Assembly (NCBI GenBank): GCA_934408585.1
Contig: CAKRVA010000003.1
Span: 124,001 to 188,000 of the forward strand
Origin: an uncultured Lachnospiraceae bacterium
GTDB taxonomy: Bacteria > Bacillota > Clostridia > Lachnospirales > Lachnospiraceae
Length of the DNA stretch: 64,000 bases
Reading direction: 5' to 3'
Positions 36,256-44,241 of the stretch are shown piece by piece. Numbering within the stretch: the stretch's first letter is position 1; every line of letters starts with the position of its first letter. A program made the position numbers and the translations under genes. The notes below the pieces were generated by a model. That model saw only the letters and a list, made by a program, of their open reading frames with translations. It was not told the DNA's origin and made no database searches.

Positions 36256-37092
36256 ATGATTAAAATTATTACAGATTCTACTGCTGATTTAGCAGAAAAT
36301 ATCAGAAATGACGTTCATGTTGTTCCACTAACCGTGTGCTTCGGTTCACAGGAATATTTAGATGGTGTTACGATTACACACAAAGAATTTTATGAAAAAC
36401 TGGTAGAATGTGACACGCTTCCTACTACAAGCCAGGCGGTTCCATCCTCTTTTATGAGAGTCTTTGATGAAGTACTGACGCCTGAAGACAGTGCCATTGT
36501 AATCACACTGTCCTCCAAGCTATCAGGAACTTATCAAAGTGCTGTAATTGCTGCTGCCGAATATCCCAATGTTTATGTTATTGACAGTTGTTCTGTTGCC
36601 ATTGGTGCAGGTATCCTAATTGAGTATGCTCTGCAATGCATCACCTCCGGAATGTCTGCCAGACAAATCACAGAAATTCTGGAGAAGAAGAAAAATGACA
36701 TCTGCCTGATTGCAATGCTTGATACCCTTGAATATCTCAAAAAAGGTGGTCGCATTTCTTCTACAACCGCTTTTGCCGGTGGGCTTCTTAACATCAAGCC
36801 TGTCGTAAATATTGAGAATGGAGAAATCCACATTCTCGGGAAAGCACGTGGTTCAAAACAGGGCAATAATCTTTTAATTCAGGAAATCCAAAAATGCGGT
36901 GGCATCAACTTTGATATGCCTATTCTCCTTGGCCACACCGGACTTACAGACGCCCTCCTTCTGAAATATATCGAAGACAGCAAAGCCATTTGGGAAAACG
37001 GCGTTGAAAATCTGCGTTATACCTCTATTGGCAGCGTGGTTGGTACACACACCGGACCTGGCGTCATTGCAGCTGCGTTTTTTCGGAAATAG
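36256..37092 (+). CDS. DegV family fatty-acid-binding protein
   Basis: This 278-residue protein starts IKIITDSTADLAENI and has 'LPTTSQAVPSSF' (about 55-66), 'TLSSKLSGTYQSA' and 'DTLEYLKKGGRIS', which are the DegV signatures. DegV/FakB proteins hold a fatty acid and present it to the kinase FakA for phosphorylation (known). Being next to a MarR regulator suggests control by lipid or envelope state, which is inference. The C terminus GPGVIAAAFF is also conserved. The ATG has AGAGGAG upstream. Confidence 0.92.
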   Translation: MIKIITDSTADLAENIRNDVHVVPLTVCFGSQEYLDGVTITHKEFYEKLVECDTLPTTSQAVPSSFMRVFDEVLTPEDSAIVITLSSKLSGTYQSAVIAAAEYPNVYVIDSCSVAIGAGILIEYALQCITSGMSARQITEILEKKKNDICLIAMLDTLEYLKKGGRISSTTAFAGGLLNIKPVVNIENGEIHILGKARGSKQGNNLLIQEIQKCGGINFDMPILLGHTGLTDALLLKYIEDSKAIWENGVENLRYTSIGSVVGTHTGPGVIAAAFFRK

Positions 37093-37101
37093 TATCTTTG
37101 A

Positions 37102-37431
37102 TTAAAATATAACCACCAGCAACATCTTGAACTGCTCCTGGCCAAATACTGCATGGGGATGTTTTGCAGGCATTACTATCGATTGTCCCTCCCGCAATTC
37201 ATAATCTGTACCATCTATTGTTATTTTTCCGACTCCATCGAGGCAGGTAACGAAAGCGTCACCACCGGATTCATGTGTACTGATTTCTTCGCCCTTGTCA
37301 AAAGCAAACAAAGTTACACTTACATGCTCATTCTGTGCCAAAGTTTTGCTGACTACCTGTCCTTCCTGATATGCTACCTGGTCTTTTAATACCAGAACTT
37401 CTGCTTTACTGATATTTTTCATTCCACTCAT
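37102..37431 (-). CDS. small cupin domain protein
   Basis: This 109-residue single-domain cupin has the two motifs 'FDKGEEISTHESGGDAFV' (G(X)5HXH-like, with His/Glu ligands) and 'LREGQSIVMPAKHPHAVF'. Such proteins are small metal-binding beta-barrels with varied roles, often sugar or ligand sensing. It is convergent with DegV (10 bp gap). The ATG follows AGGAGG. Function cannot be specified. Confidence 0.88.
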   Translation of the reverse strand: MSGMKNISKAEVLVLKDQVAYQEGQVVSKTLAQNEHVSVTLFAFDKGEEISTHESGGDAFVTCLDGVGKITIDGTDYELREGQSIVMPAKHPHAVFGQEQFKMLLVVIF

Positions 37432-37498
37432 ATTGTTTCCTCCTGATTTTTATAAACTGGTTTTTGGTGTAATGTATCTTCTGATACTCAAGATATTA

Positions 37499-37768
37499 TT
37501 ATATCCAATTATAGTCTCCCCCAGTAATTGCAAGGGATAAAAGTCCATCCATTTTTTCCACTTCCTCTTCTCCCTCAATAACCTGCACAAGCTTTGCTGT
37601 TTCCGCAGCCTGCACCATTTCCTCATCCGGACCGATTTCCATATCGGGTTCCTCACCACAGTCTGGGCAAACCATCTGCGGTCCGATTTGTAATGACAGA
37701 AATCTGCTTCCACATTCTTTACACTCATAATATCCACACCTTTTTGTGCCATCCGGTACATAATACAT
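37499..37768 (-). CDS. small zinc-ribbon protein
   Basis: This 89-residue protein has two Cys pairs, CKEC at about 16-19 and CPDC at about 34-37, forming a zinc ribbon. An acidic helical stretch (EEEVEKMDG) follows, and the C terminus is hydrophobic. It resembles small zinc ribbons with no known function. It lies 21 bp after the TrmH gene, so may be the last gene of the MocR-NUDIX-TrmH operon. The ATG has AGGAGGTGAT. Confidence 0.75.
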   Translation of the reverse strand: MYYVPDGTKRCGYYECKECGSRFLSLQIGPQMVCPDCGEEPDMEIGPDEEMVQAAETAKLVQVIEGEEEVEKMDGLLSLAITGGDYNWI

Positions 37769-37789
37769 GATATCACCTCCTGGTATTTT

Positions 37790-38605
37790 TTAATTATTCT
37801 TCCCCAGCTCCCAAAAAGCCACTGCGCTTGCGGCGGCAACATTCAGGGAATCTACGCCATGCGTCATCGGAATCTGTACGGTATAATCGCAATCTGCGAT
37901 GGTATCATAAGAAAGACCGTCCCCCTCTGTTCCGAGGACGATTGCTAATTTTTTCTCTGCAAGAATTTCAGGGTCGTCCAGCTTCCGGCTATTCTCCTTT
38001 AATGCCATTGCAACTGTTTTAAATCCTTGACGATGGAGATATTCCATTACATGTTCGGGCCAGCTTTCTTCCTCCAGAATCATCCATGGCACCTGGAAAA
38101 CCGTTCCCATGCTCACTCTTGCTGCCCGGCGATATAATGGGTTGCTACATCCTTTCGTCAATAGAACGCCATCCATACCAAGTGCGGCGGCAGAGCGAAA
38201 AATAGCACCCACATTCGTTGGATTTACCACATTTTCAAGAATAGCAATGCGACGGGCGCCCGTACAAATCTCTTCCAATGTTGGCAGAGTTTTTCGCCTC
38301 ATGGCACATAACATTCCCCTTGCCAGAGAAAAACCAATGATTTGTGATAAAAGCTCCGGTGCCGCAGTGTATACCGGGACATTCCCACAGCATTCCATAA
38401 TTGATTTTTCTTTTTCCGTTATTGCTTTTTTATCGACAAGAAAAGAGAGCGGCTGGTATCCCGCATCCAATGCACGTAGAATAACATTTGGACTTTCCGC
38501 AATCAGTATACCCAGTTCCGGTTCATAATAATGCAAAAGCTGTGCTTCCTTTTTATCTATATACATTTCCAGTTCCGGCGTATGTAAATCGGTTATTTCA
38601 ATCAT
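37790..38605 (-). CDS. SpoU/TrmH family RNA methyltransferase
   Basis: This 271-residue protein has SpoU motifs: 'NPTNVGAIFRSAAALG' (motif 1), 'LGTEGDGLS' (motif 2) and 'IPMTHGVDSLNVAAASAVA' (motif 3). The fold is a trefoil knot that binds SAM. It methylates 2'-O-ribose in tRNA or 23S rRNA; the site is not predictable. The N-terminal ~100 residues are an L30e-like substrate-binding part. Its start overlaps the end of the NUDIX gene by 8 bp, so they are coupled. Confidence 0.92.
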   Translation of the reverse strand: MIEITDLHTPELEMYIDKKEAQLLHYYEPELGILIAESPNVILRALDAGYQPLSFLVDKKAITEKEKSIMECCGNVPVYTAAPELLSQIIGFSLARGMLCAMRRKTLPTLEEICTGARRIAILENVVNPTNVGAIFRSAAALGMDGVLLTKGCSNPLYRRAARVSMGTVFQVPWMILEEESWPEHVMEYLHRQGFKTVAMALKENSRKLDDPEILAEKKLAIVLGTEGDGLSYDTIADCDYTVQIPMTHGVDSLNVAAASAVAFWELGKNN

Positions 38606-39083
38606 TTGTTATTCCTGCATTTTCATATATTTTTAGAACCTTGTCCACCAGACGGTTTCCTTGATATACCAGCTTCAACGTAAAAAATCGTCTTTCATTC
38701 TGTAAAAGGAGCTTCAAAAACTCCTGGTCACCTTCCCAGGCAGGAAGTTCCAGCACTTTTTCCTTGGGAATCCATGCAAGTTCCCCTTCACTGCAGGGAA
38801 TGGGCGTTCCTTCAAAACCATCTGCCGTAAAAAGGCACATCATCTCCGGCTCCTGCTCGTCACTCAAAAACGAAATCAGTGCCCGGAACTGATATTTTGT
38901 CAGTGTATATCCGGTTTCCTCCAAAACCTCACGGACAAGACAATCCTCCGGACTTTCTCCCGCCTCCAGATGTCCTCCTACACCAATCCATTTTCCCTCA
39001 TTCGGGTCCTGTTTCTTTTTCGTCCGATGCAGCATCAGATATTTTTCTTCTTTTTCCATATAACATAGCGTCGTTATTTTCAT
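38598..39083 (-). CDS. NUDIX hydrolase (8-oxo-dGTP diphosphatase-like)
   Basis: This 161-residue protein has a complete Nudix box 'GHLEAGESPEDCLVREVLEE' followed by TGY. The N-terminal strand and 'WIGVGG' fit MutT/YjhB-like enzymes that hydrolyse nucleoside diphosphate-linked compounds such as 8-oxo-dGTP. Substrate is inferred. It overlaps the MocR stop by one base (TAATG) and the TrmH start by 8 bp, so translation runs through three genes. Confidence 0.9.
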   Translation of the reverse strand: MKITTLCYMEKEEKYLMLHRTKKKQDPNEGKWIGVGGHLEAGESPEDCLVREVLEETGYTLTKYQFRALISFLSDEQEPEMMCLFTADGFEGTPIPCSEGELAWIPKEKVLELPAWEGDQEFLKLLLQNERRFFTLKLVYQGNRLVDKVLKIYENAGITND

Positions 39084-40171
39084 TATGCTTTTTCTTCCCG
39101 TCTTCTTTTTCGCCTTACACGGTTAATATGCCGTTCATAATCTCCGCTCCGAAGCAGCTCCGACAATACATACTGCTCAAACAGAGGCACCGTGCAGGAA
39201 TAAAATCCAAGCTTCTCGTTAAAGCCCTCTACCATTCCGGGCGGCAGTATCATATAACCAATACGTACGGAAGGGGCAATCGTTTTTGAAAATGTATTCA
39301 TATAAATCACATCAACATCTTCTGCCATGGAAAACAACGAGCTCTCCGGTTTACTTGACACGGTCAGTTCCGAGTCATAATTATCTTCCACAATAACCGC
39401 TTTTCTCTTTTTTGCCCAATTTAAATATTCCCGCTTTTGCGAAATTCCTATTGTGATTCCACTCGGATAACTGTTAAACGGGGTAACATGCAGCACGGTT
39501 GCCTGCGTTCTTGCAAGCTCTGAAGGCAAAATTCCGTCAGTAGAAAGCGTCAGCATGTCACAAGTTATACCCATTGCTTCGTAAACCTTACGGATTTTTT
39601 CATAAGACGGTTTTTCCAGTCCAAAGGTACACCCTGTTCCAAATAGCTGTGCTACCAATCCATATAAATATTCTGCACCGGAACCAATAATTACCTGACT
39701 CGGATTTATCTGAATTCCTCTGCTTCTTCCAAGATAAGAACAGATTTCCATTCGCAATTCCTTGCAGCCATGATTGGGCGATTTGATTAAAATTTCCTCC
39801 CCATAATCCAAAAGTACCTTCCGCATAGTTTTTGCAAGAACGCTATAAGGGAATTCACTTACATGATGCACCTGTGGATGTGGTGTGCGCCATTCCATCT
39901 GATTCGGCTCCGGAATCACCTGAAAATCCGCCTCACGGTAAATCACAAAGCATCCGCTTCTCTGCTTTGTTTCAATATATCCTTCATCACTCAGCAAATT
40001 CATCGTATGTTCTACCGTAATGACACTGACACCTGTTTCTTCCGCAATAATACGTTTGGATGGAAGCCGTGTATTTAACGGATAAATTCCGGATACAATA
40101 TCCTGTACAAAATAATTATAAAGTTGAATATAAGCAGGTATATTGCTCTTTTGATCGATTAAATAGTTCAT
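39083..40171 (-). CDS. MocR-type GntR regulator, short C terminus
   Basis: Residues 1-70 are a GntR winged helix ('LPSKRIIAEETGVSVITVEHTM' in pieces: IIAEETGVSVITVE). Residues about 100-360 are an aminotransferase-like domain with 'IVEDNYDSEL' and NTFSKTIAPSVRIGY, whose Lys binds PLP. Family members are usually 450-480 residues; this one ends at 362 in a basic tail (NRVRRKRRREEKA), so the C-terminal subdomain is missing. The stop overlaps the NUDIX start, so the shorter form seems settled, not a recent frameshift. MocR regulators often control vitamin B6 or amino-acid genes. An ECF S component is divergent. Confidence 0.85.
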   Translation of the reverse strand: MNYLIDQKSNIPAYIQLYNYFVQDIVSGIYPLNTRLPSKRIIAEETGVSVITVEHTMNLLSDEGYIETKQRSGCFVIYREADFQVIPEPNQMEWRTPHPQVHHVSEFPYSVLAKTMRKVLLDYGEEILIKSPNHGCKELRMEICSYLGRSRGIQINPSQVIIGSGAEYLYGLVAQLFGTGCTFGLEKPSYEKIRKVYEAMGITCDMLTLSTDGILPSELARTQATVLHVTPFNSYPSGITIGISQKREYLNWAKKRKAVIVEDNYDSELTVSSKPESSLFSMAEDVDVIYMNTFSKTIAPSVRIGYMILPPGMVEGFNEKLGFYSCTVPLFEQYVLSELLRSGDYERHINRVRRKRRREEKA

Positions 40172-40264
40172 CTGGTTATACTAAAAACTCCTGTTTTGGT
40201 CATTTTGATATTACCAATTTGATTGTATGCTGAATCCAATCATTTGTAAAGGAGTAATAAAAAC

Positions 40265-40798
40265 ATGAACAAAAATCAGACAAAAATCACAACCATACGA
40301 CTCACCACCGCTGCCGTACTCATGGCAATGACCATTGCTCTCAGTTCTTTTGGAATTCCGGTGCCCGGCGGACATTTATACTTATGTGATGTTATTATCT
40401 GCCTTGCTGCCATTTTGCTTAATCCCTTTGAAGCATTTCTCGTTGGCGGCGTTGGCTCTTTCCTTGGAGATTTGCTTTTTTACCCGGCACCCATGTTTGT
40501 TTCTCTTGTAACCCACGGATTACAGGCTGTTGTAATCTCCCTCATATCCCATAAGGTTTTGAAAAACCACCCAAAGATTGCGTCGGGAATCGGTGTTACT
40601 GTTGGAGCGGTAATTATGGTCGTTGGGTATACGTTAGGCAAAATTTATGTTTACAGTACGCTTGAATATGCTATTATAAAACTGCCCTATGAAATTGCCC
40701 AGGGCGCTGTAGGTGCTATTTTCGGTATGTTTTTATGCTGGAAATGCGGCATCCATAAATTATTTCAAAATATGATTGCCAATAAAGAAGCAAAATAA
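40265..40798 (+). CDS. ECF transporter S component (B6/thiamine-precursor type)
   Basis: This 177-residue protein has six hydrophobic helices and 'MTIALSSFGIPVPGGHLYLCD' split by the G-rich loop, with 'GVGSFLGDLLFYPAPMFVSL'. These are like S components for pyridoxine or hydroxymethylpyrimidine. The divergent MocR regulator (PLP-responsive family) supports a pyridoxine precursor, but HMP or another vitamin is possible. Energising EcfA/EcfT are not in the window, so the shared group-II module is used. Upstream, TGATTG-N11-CAATCA lies near the start and may be an operator. Confidence 0.8.
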   Translation: MNKNQTKITTIRLTTAAVLMAMTIALSSFGIPVPGGHLYLCDVIICLAAILLNPFEAFLVGGVGSFLGDLLFYPAPMFVSLVTHGLQAVVISLISHKVLKNHPKIASGIGVTVGAVIMVVGYTLGKIYVYSTLEYAIIKLPYEIAQGAVGAIFGMFLCWKCGIHKLFQNMIANKEAK

Positions 40799-40811
40799 TG
40801 GAGTGAATTTT

Positions 40812-41357
40812 ATGTATGAAGAAGTAAAAACACAGGCGTATGAGGTTACTTGTGAATTATGTGAAAAAGCCAAACTAAGAAAAGGACAGATTCTGGTCGT
40901 CGGATGCTCCTCCTCGGAAGTATGCGGTGACAAAATCGGAAGCAACTCCAATCTCGAGGTTGCCGAATCTGTTTTTGCCGGAATCTATCAGGCTGTACAG
41001 GAACAGGGCATTTATTTGGCTGCACAGTGTTGTGAGCATCTGAATCGTGCCATTATCATCGAACAGGATGCCCTTCCAAACGCAGATATCGTCAATGTTG
41101 TTCCGCAGCCAAAAGCAGGTGGTTCTTTTGCGACTACGGCTTACAAAACATTTCATCATCCCATTGCGGTAGAAGAAATCCGTGCAGATGCAGGAATTGA
41201 CATTGGTGATACTTTTATCGGAATGCATCTGAAAAAGGTAGCTGTACCGGTCCGTCTTACTCATCATGAAATCGGACAGGCACATATTACTGCTGCACGG
41301 GTGCGTCCCAAATTTATCGGCGGCGAACGTGCTCATTATAATGAAGAGCTGGAGTAA
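40812..41357 (+). CDS. YwlG/DUF436 family protein (TIGR01440)
   Basis: This protein of 181 residues has 'LVVGCSSSEVCGDKIGSNSN' (about 26-45) and 'CCEHLNRAIIIE', typical of DUF436. It has repeated Cys (CSSSEVC, CC) and GGSF motifs. The family function is not known. The frame opens at 40776; the ATG at 40812 follows GGAG and is chosen. It starts 14 bp after the ECF S component stop and should be cotranscribed. Its stop codon lies inside the terminator stem. Confidence 0.88.
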   Translation: MYEEVKTQAYEVTCELCEKAKLRKGQILVVGCSSSEVCGDKIGSNSNLEVAESVFAGIYQAVQEQGIYLAAQCCEHLNRAIIIEQDALPNADIVNVVPQPKAGGSFATTAYKTFHHPIAVEEIRADAGIDIGDTFIGMHLKKVAVPVRLTHHEIGQAHITAARVRPKFIGGERAHYNEELE

Positions 41358-41371
41358 AATTACTCCAGCTC
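41346..41371. terminator. bidirectional terminator containing two stop codons
   Basis: A perfect 12-bp stem GAGCTGGAGTAA/TTACTCCAGCTC with a 2-base AA loop is followed by TTTTTC. The TAA of the plus-strand YwlG-like gene and the TAA of the minus-strand MerR gene are both part of the stem. The minus-strand T tract is weaker. Confidence 0.88.
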
Positions 41372-42214
41372 TTTTTCTACAGGCACCTGAATTTCTGTCA
41401 GCCATTCTGCCGGTGTATCTTTATTCCAAACACCATCAATATAGCTTTCCCGAATATTTCCACAGATATGATATCCATTTTCTTCAATGTATCTGATCAC
41501 TGCGGCATAAGACATTGGCAGACTATCGTAAGACCCTTTGTGATAAATACATGCTGCCGTTATCTCCGGCATCGTTTTAAACTTTAACCATTCCGTTTCT
41601 GCTCTCTGTTCCGTCACTGCCTCACAGGTTTCAATCAAAATCTGTTTTTCTTTATACATAGGTTCCAAATAGTTGGTAAAGCAATATTCCGGTTTTGCAC
41701 ATTGACAGCCCACTTTTTCCATCTCGCTCCCCATCAGAGGCATCAGATGAAACAATTCATCATAAGAATCAATTCTTTTTTGTACATAGGCAATAATCAC
41801 TTTGGGCACTGTTTTAACCAATATCGGTGCCGATAAAACATTTTCCTCTGCACACAGATATGTATCGATAATTGCAATTTTATTTGTCAGTTCTGCAATT
41901 TGTGATAATAACTGTGATTTCTTTTTCTGCAAAAGCAGTTTTTCATCCTGCCCCCGATTAATCTTCTTAATGTCCTCTAAAGTAAATCCTGCACACTTCA
42001 ATGCTGTAATCTGATGGACAACTGCCATTTGATTTAACGTATAATACCGGTATCCGCTTTCATCATCTACATGGGCAGGAAAGAGTAAGCCCTGTTCTTC
42101 ATAAAACCGCAATGCTTTTACGGTAACATGATTCATTTGTGCAAACATTCCGATTTTATAAAGATATGGTTTCGTTTGTTTTTCGCACTTCTCGTGCTGC
42201 TCCGTCATTCTCAT
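41360..42214 (-). CDS. MerR family regulator with GyrI-like effector domain
   Basis: Residues about 18-90 are a MerR winged helix ('YKIGMFAQMNHVTVKALRFYEE' in parts: NHVTVKALRFYEEQGLL). A coiled coil follows at about 95-130, and residues 140-284 are a GyrI-like/AraC-effector-type domain that binds cationic drugs in relatives such as BmrR. It is the third gene of an ABC exporter operon and follows the permease by 12 bp. The operon promoter has a 20-bp spacer with a 16-bp dyad, as MerR activators require, so it most likely activates its own operon upon drug binding. Confidence 0.9.
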   Translation of the reverse strand: MRMTEQHEKCEKQTKPYLYKIGMFAQMNHVTVKALRFYEEQGLLFPAHVDDESGYRYYTLNQMAVVHQITALKCAGFTLEDIKKINRGQDEKLLLQKKKSQLLSQIAELTNKIAIIDTYLCAEENVLSAPILVKTVPKVIIAYVQKRIDSYDELFHLMPLMGSEMEKVGCQCAKPEYCFTNYLEPMYKEKQILIETCEAVTEQRAETEWLKFKTMPEITAACIYHKGSYDSLPMSYAAVIRYIEENGYHICGNIRESYIDGVWNKDTPAEWLTEIQVPVEKELE

Positions 42215-42226
42215 TTTTTCCTTTTC

Positions 42227-42976
42227 CTATTCCCACTGAAATGTTTTTGTTGCAACGCAAGTGCATACAACTGCAATCAGAAATAATCCTAACAGTTCCG
42301 GTATCCTGTCACTCATGGAATTTCCCATACTCGCCGCTTTCATTGTCCGGATTCCGATACTGAGTGGCATCCATTTTGCTACCATCTGCATTCCCTTGGG
42401 AAATAATTCAAATGGAATCGTGGCACCACTAAACAGAAGCATTGGAAAATATAAAACACTCGTAACTACATTTAAAATTCTTGCATTTTTGCATAAACCT
42501 GCTGCCAGAAGTCCAATTGCAAACATCGAAATCATCGTTAAAAACCATGTTCCTATAAAGATAAAAACATTTCCCTGCATGCGATACCCAAGCACCAGCC
42601 ATGCAACAATACTCACACAAATTGCAGACAATGACGCCATCACACCACTACACATCACATCTGCCATCAGAAGTCTAAACGGACTGCAGGGACTACAATA
42701 TAACCTTTTTAAGATTTTTTTGTCCCGATAATCCACAACAACGATTGGAATACTCATGAATGCACTACAGCAGATTCCGACTGCACATATGGCAGCATAG
42801 GAACTTTGCAGATACGTCATGTTAGTATCACCTGCCATTTTTCCGCCTGCAATGATTCCTATTAAAAATAATGTTACCACAGGCATACACAGATTGAAAA
42901 TAAACACATCTGTATTCCTGAAAAATAATTTTTGTTCCATTCGATATAATGTAAAAAATCGTTTCATCTTTAACAT
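42227..42976 (-). CDS. ABC-2 type permease
   Basis: This 249-residue protein has six hydrophobic segments and the ABC2 membrane pattern ('LQSSYAAICAVGICCSAFMSIPIVVVDYRDKKI' in pieces; YRDKKILKRLYCSP is the conserved basic loop). It exports a substrate together with the ATPase upstream. The ATG overlaps the ATPase stop (ATGTTAA). Substrate is probably a cationic drug or peptide, based on the MerR partner (inference). Confidence 0.9.
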   Translation of the reverse strand: MLKMKRFFTLYRMEQKLFFRNTDVFIFNLCMPVVTLFLIGIIAGGKMAGDTNMTYLQSSYAAICAVGICCSAFMSIPIVVVDYRDKKILKRLYCSPCSPFRLLMADVMCSGVMASLSAICVSIVAWLVLGYRMQGNVFIFIGTWFLTMISMFAIGLLAAGLCKNARILNVVTSVLYFPMLLFSGATIPFELFPKGMQMVAKWMPLSIGIRTMKAASMGNSMSDRIPELLGLFLIAVVCTCVATKTFQWE

Positions 42977-43695
42977 GCTACCTCCTCACCCATGTACCAC
43001 AGATAAGCCTCTTCCAGATTATCATATGGCGAACTTTCAATAATCTCCGAAACCGTTCCTTCTATCAACTTTTTCCCGTTTTTTATCAATGCAATCCTAT
43101 CGCATAACGCCTGTGCTTCCTCCATGTAATGTGTGGTAAGAAAAAGTGTCATCCCTTTTTCCTTCAGATGATTTAACGTCCTCCATACTTCACGTCTTGC
43201 AGCAACATCCAATCCCGTTGTAAGCTCATCCAAAAACAATATTTCGGGTGCACCTATCAGTGAAAGCACCACCGAAAGTTTCTGTCGCTCTCCGCCGGAT
43301 AACTTCATAACCGATACATTTTCTAATCCATTTAATCCAAAACTCTTTAACAACACTTTATAATCCATCGGCTTTCGATATAAGGAGGCATACTCCTCGC
43401 ATATCTCCTCCATGCGCAATCCCTCCTGATAGGAAGAAGATTGCAACTGTACTCCGACTTTTTCAAACACTTTTTTCCGATTCTCTGCCACATTCATACC
43501 CAGAATCTGTGCAGTTCCTTCCTCCGGCTTTTTTAATCCCAAAATCATTTCAATCGTTGTACTTTTTCCTGCACCATTGTGTCCAAGCAACCCAAACGTT
43601 TCTCCCCTTTTGACTTCCAATGATAAATTGTCTACCACTCTCCTTCCCTGAAAGGACTTACTTACATTCTTTACTTCAATGCATAATTTACACAT
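42970..43695 (-). CDS. ABC transporter ATP-binding protein
   Basis: This protein of 241 residues has Walker A GHNGAGKST, the signature LSGGERQK and Walker B 'ILFLDELTTGLD', followed by the H loop 'FLTTHYMEEAQ'. This class (DrrA/CcmA-like) powers ABC-2 exporters. The frame extends to 43722, but the ATG at 43695 (MCKLCIEVKN) follows AAGGAGG and is chosen. It is the first gene of the ATPase-permease-MerR operon. Confidence 0.95.
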   Translation of the reverse strand: MCKLCIEVKNVSKSFQGRRVVDNLSLEVKRGETFGLLGHNGAGKSTTIEMILGLKKPEEGTAQILGMNVAENRKKVFEKVGVQLQSSSYQEGLRMEEICEEYASLYRKPMDYKVLLKSFGLNGLENVSVMKLSGGERQKLSVVLSLIGAPEILFLDELTTGLDVAARREVWRTLNHLKEKGMTLFLTTHYMEEAQALCDRIALIKNGKKLIEGTVSEIIESSPYDNLEEAYLWYMGEEVAC

Positions 43696-43727
43696 AAAAA
43701 ATCCTCCTTGCTTTTTCTGCAAGAAGG

Positions 43728-43759
43728 ATTATATATGCTCCCCCTAAGGGGAGAGTCAA
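43728..43759 (-). promoter_or_regulatory. MerR-type promoter with 16-bp dyad in a 20-bp spacer
   Basis: Minus strand TTGACT (43759-43754), 20 bases, TATAAT (43733-43728). The spacer carries CTCCCC-TTAG-GGGGAG (43738-43753). Promoters of MerR activators have such overlong 19-20 bp spacers with a central dyad; the bound regulator twists the DNA so the boxes align. The predicted start is near 43721, only about 26 bases before the first ATG. Confidence 0.87.
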
Positions 43760-43775
43760 GTTCTTTTTTACATGC

Positions 43776-44165
43776 TTACTGACGGTTAAAATAATCAATT
43801 CCATCTGACGGATAAAAATAAGTACGAATGTATCCATCCGTAGATACAATAACGAATTCATTGGTTTTTTCCAGATAATACACATCATCCCCGTCTTCTT
43901 CCTCTAGCTTATGAAAGGAATCGGCATTGAGGACAACTGCAGCTGCTGCCTGTTCATATTCCTCCGGCGTGGAAAATCCCATTTCTATTCCGTGCTTTTC
44001 ATAATGTTCTTCACACGACTTTCTGCTTCGGAAGGTAATGGCAGTCTGTGTATCATTCTCCTGTGGTCTGTAATTATCCATGAATTTTGGCAGAATCAAC
44101 AGCACAATTGCTGCCGCTACCAAAAAGCTGCGCACCTTGTAATTTGTATTGTTTGAATTTTTCAT
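43776..44165 (-). CDS. secreted/anchored toxin-nuclease-like domain protein
   Basis: This 129-residue protein has an N-terminal hydrophobic segment (about 12-28) that anchors or exports it. A compact domain follows with HYEKHG (54-59), 'GFSTPEEYEQAAAAV', 'EEEDGDDVYYLEKTNEF' and an ending 'DGYIRTYFYPSDGIDYFNRQ'. By eye this resembles BECR-type ribonuclease toxin domains (colicin D/E5, CdiA-like) found at the C ends of polymorphic toxins, here as a stand-alone secreted form. No immunity gene is beside it. The family match is a recollection of pattern, not a search, so function is provisional. The ATG follows GGGGAG. Confidence 0.55.
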   Translation of the reverse strand: MKNSNNTNYKVRSFLVAAAIVLLILPKFMDNYRPQENDTQTAITFRSRKSCEEHYEKHGIEMGFSTPEEYEQAAAAVVLNADSFHKLEEEDGDDVYYLEKTNEFVIVSTDGYIRTYFYPSDGIDYFNRQ

Positions 44166-44241
44166 TGTCTTCTCCCCCTTGACGAATTAAAACTATCTTT
44201 ATAAAATAAAATTACCATATTAACGAAAAGAAGTAAATCTA

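Noticed and set aside
43700..43730. 12-bp inverted repeat hiding the ABC operon ribosome site
   Set aside because: AATCCTTCTTGC and GCAAGGAGGATT could pair, but the first arm overlaps the -10 box and lies mostly before the predicted start, so the RNA would not contain it. It cannot be excluded if the start is upstream.
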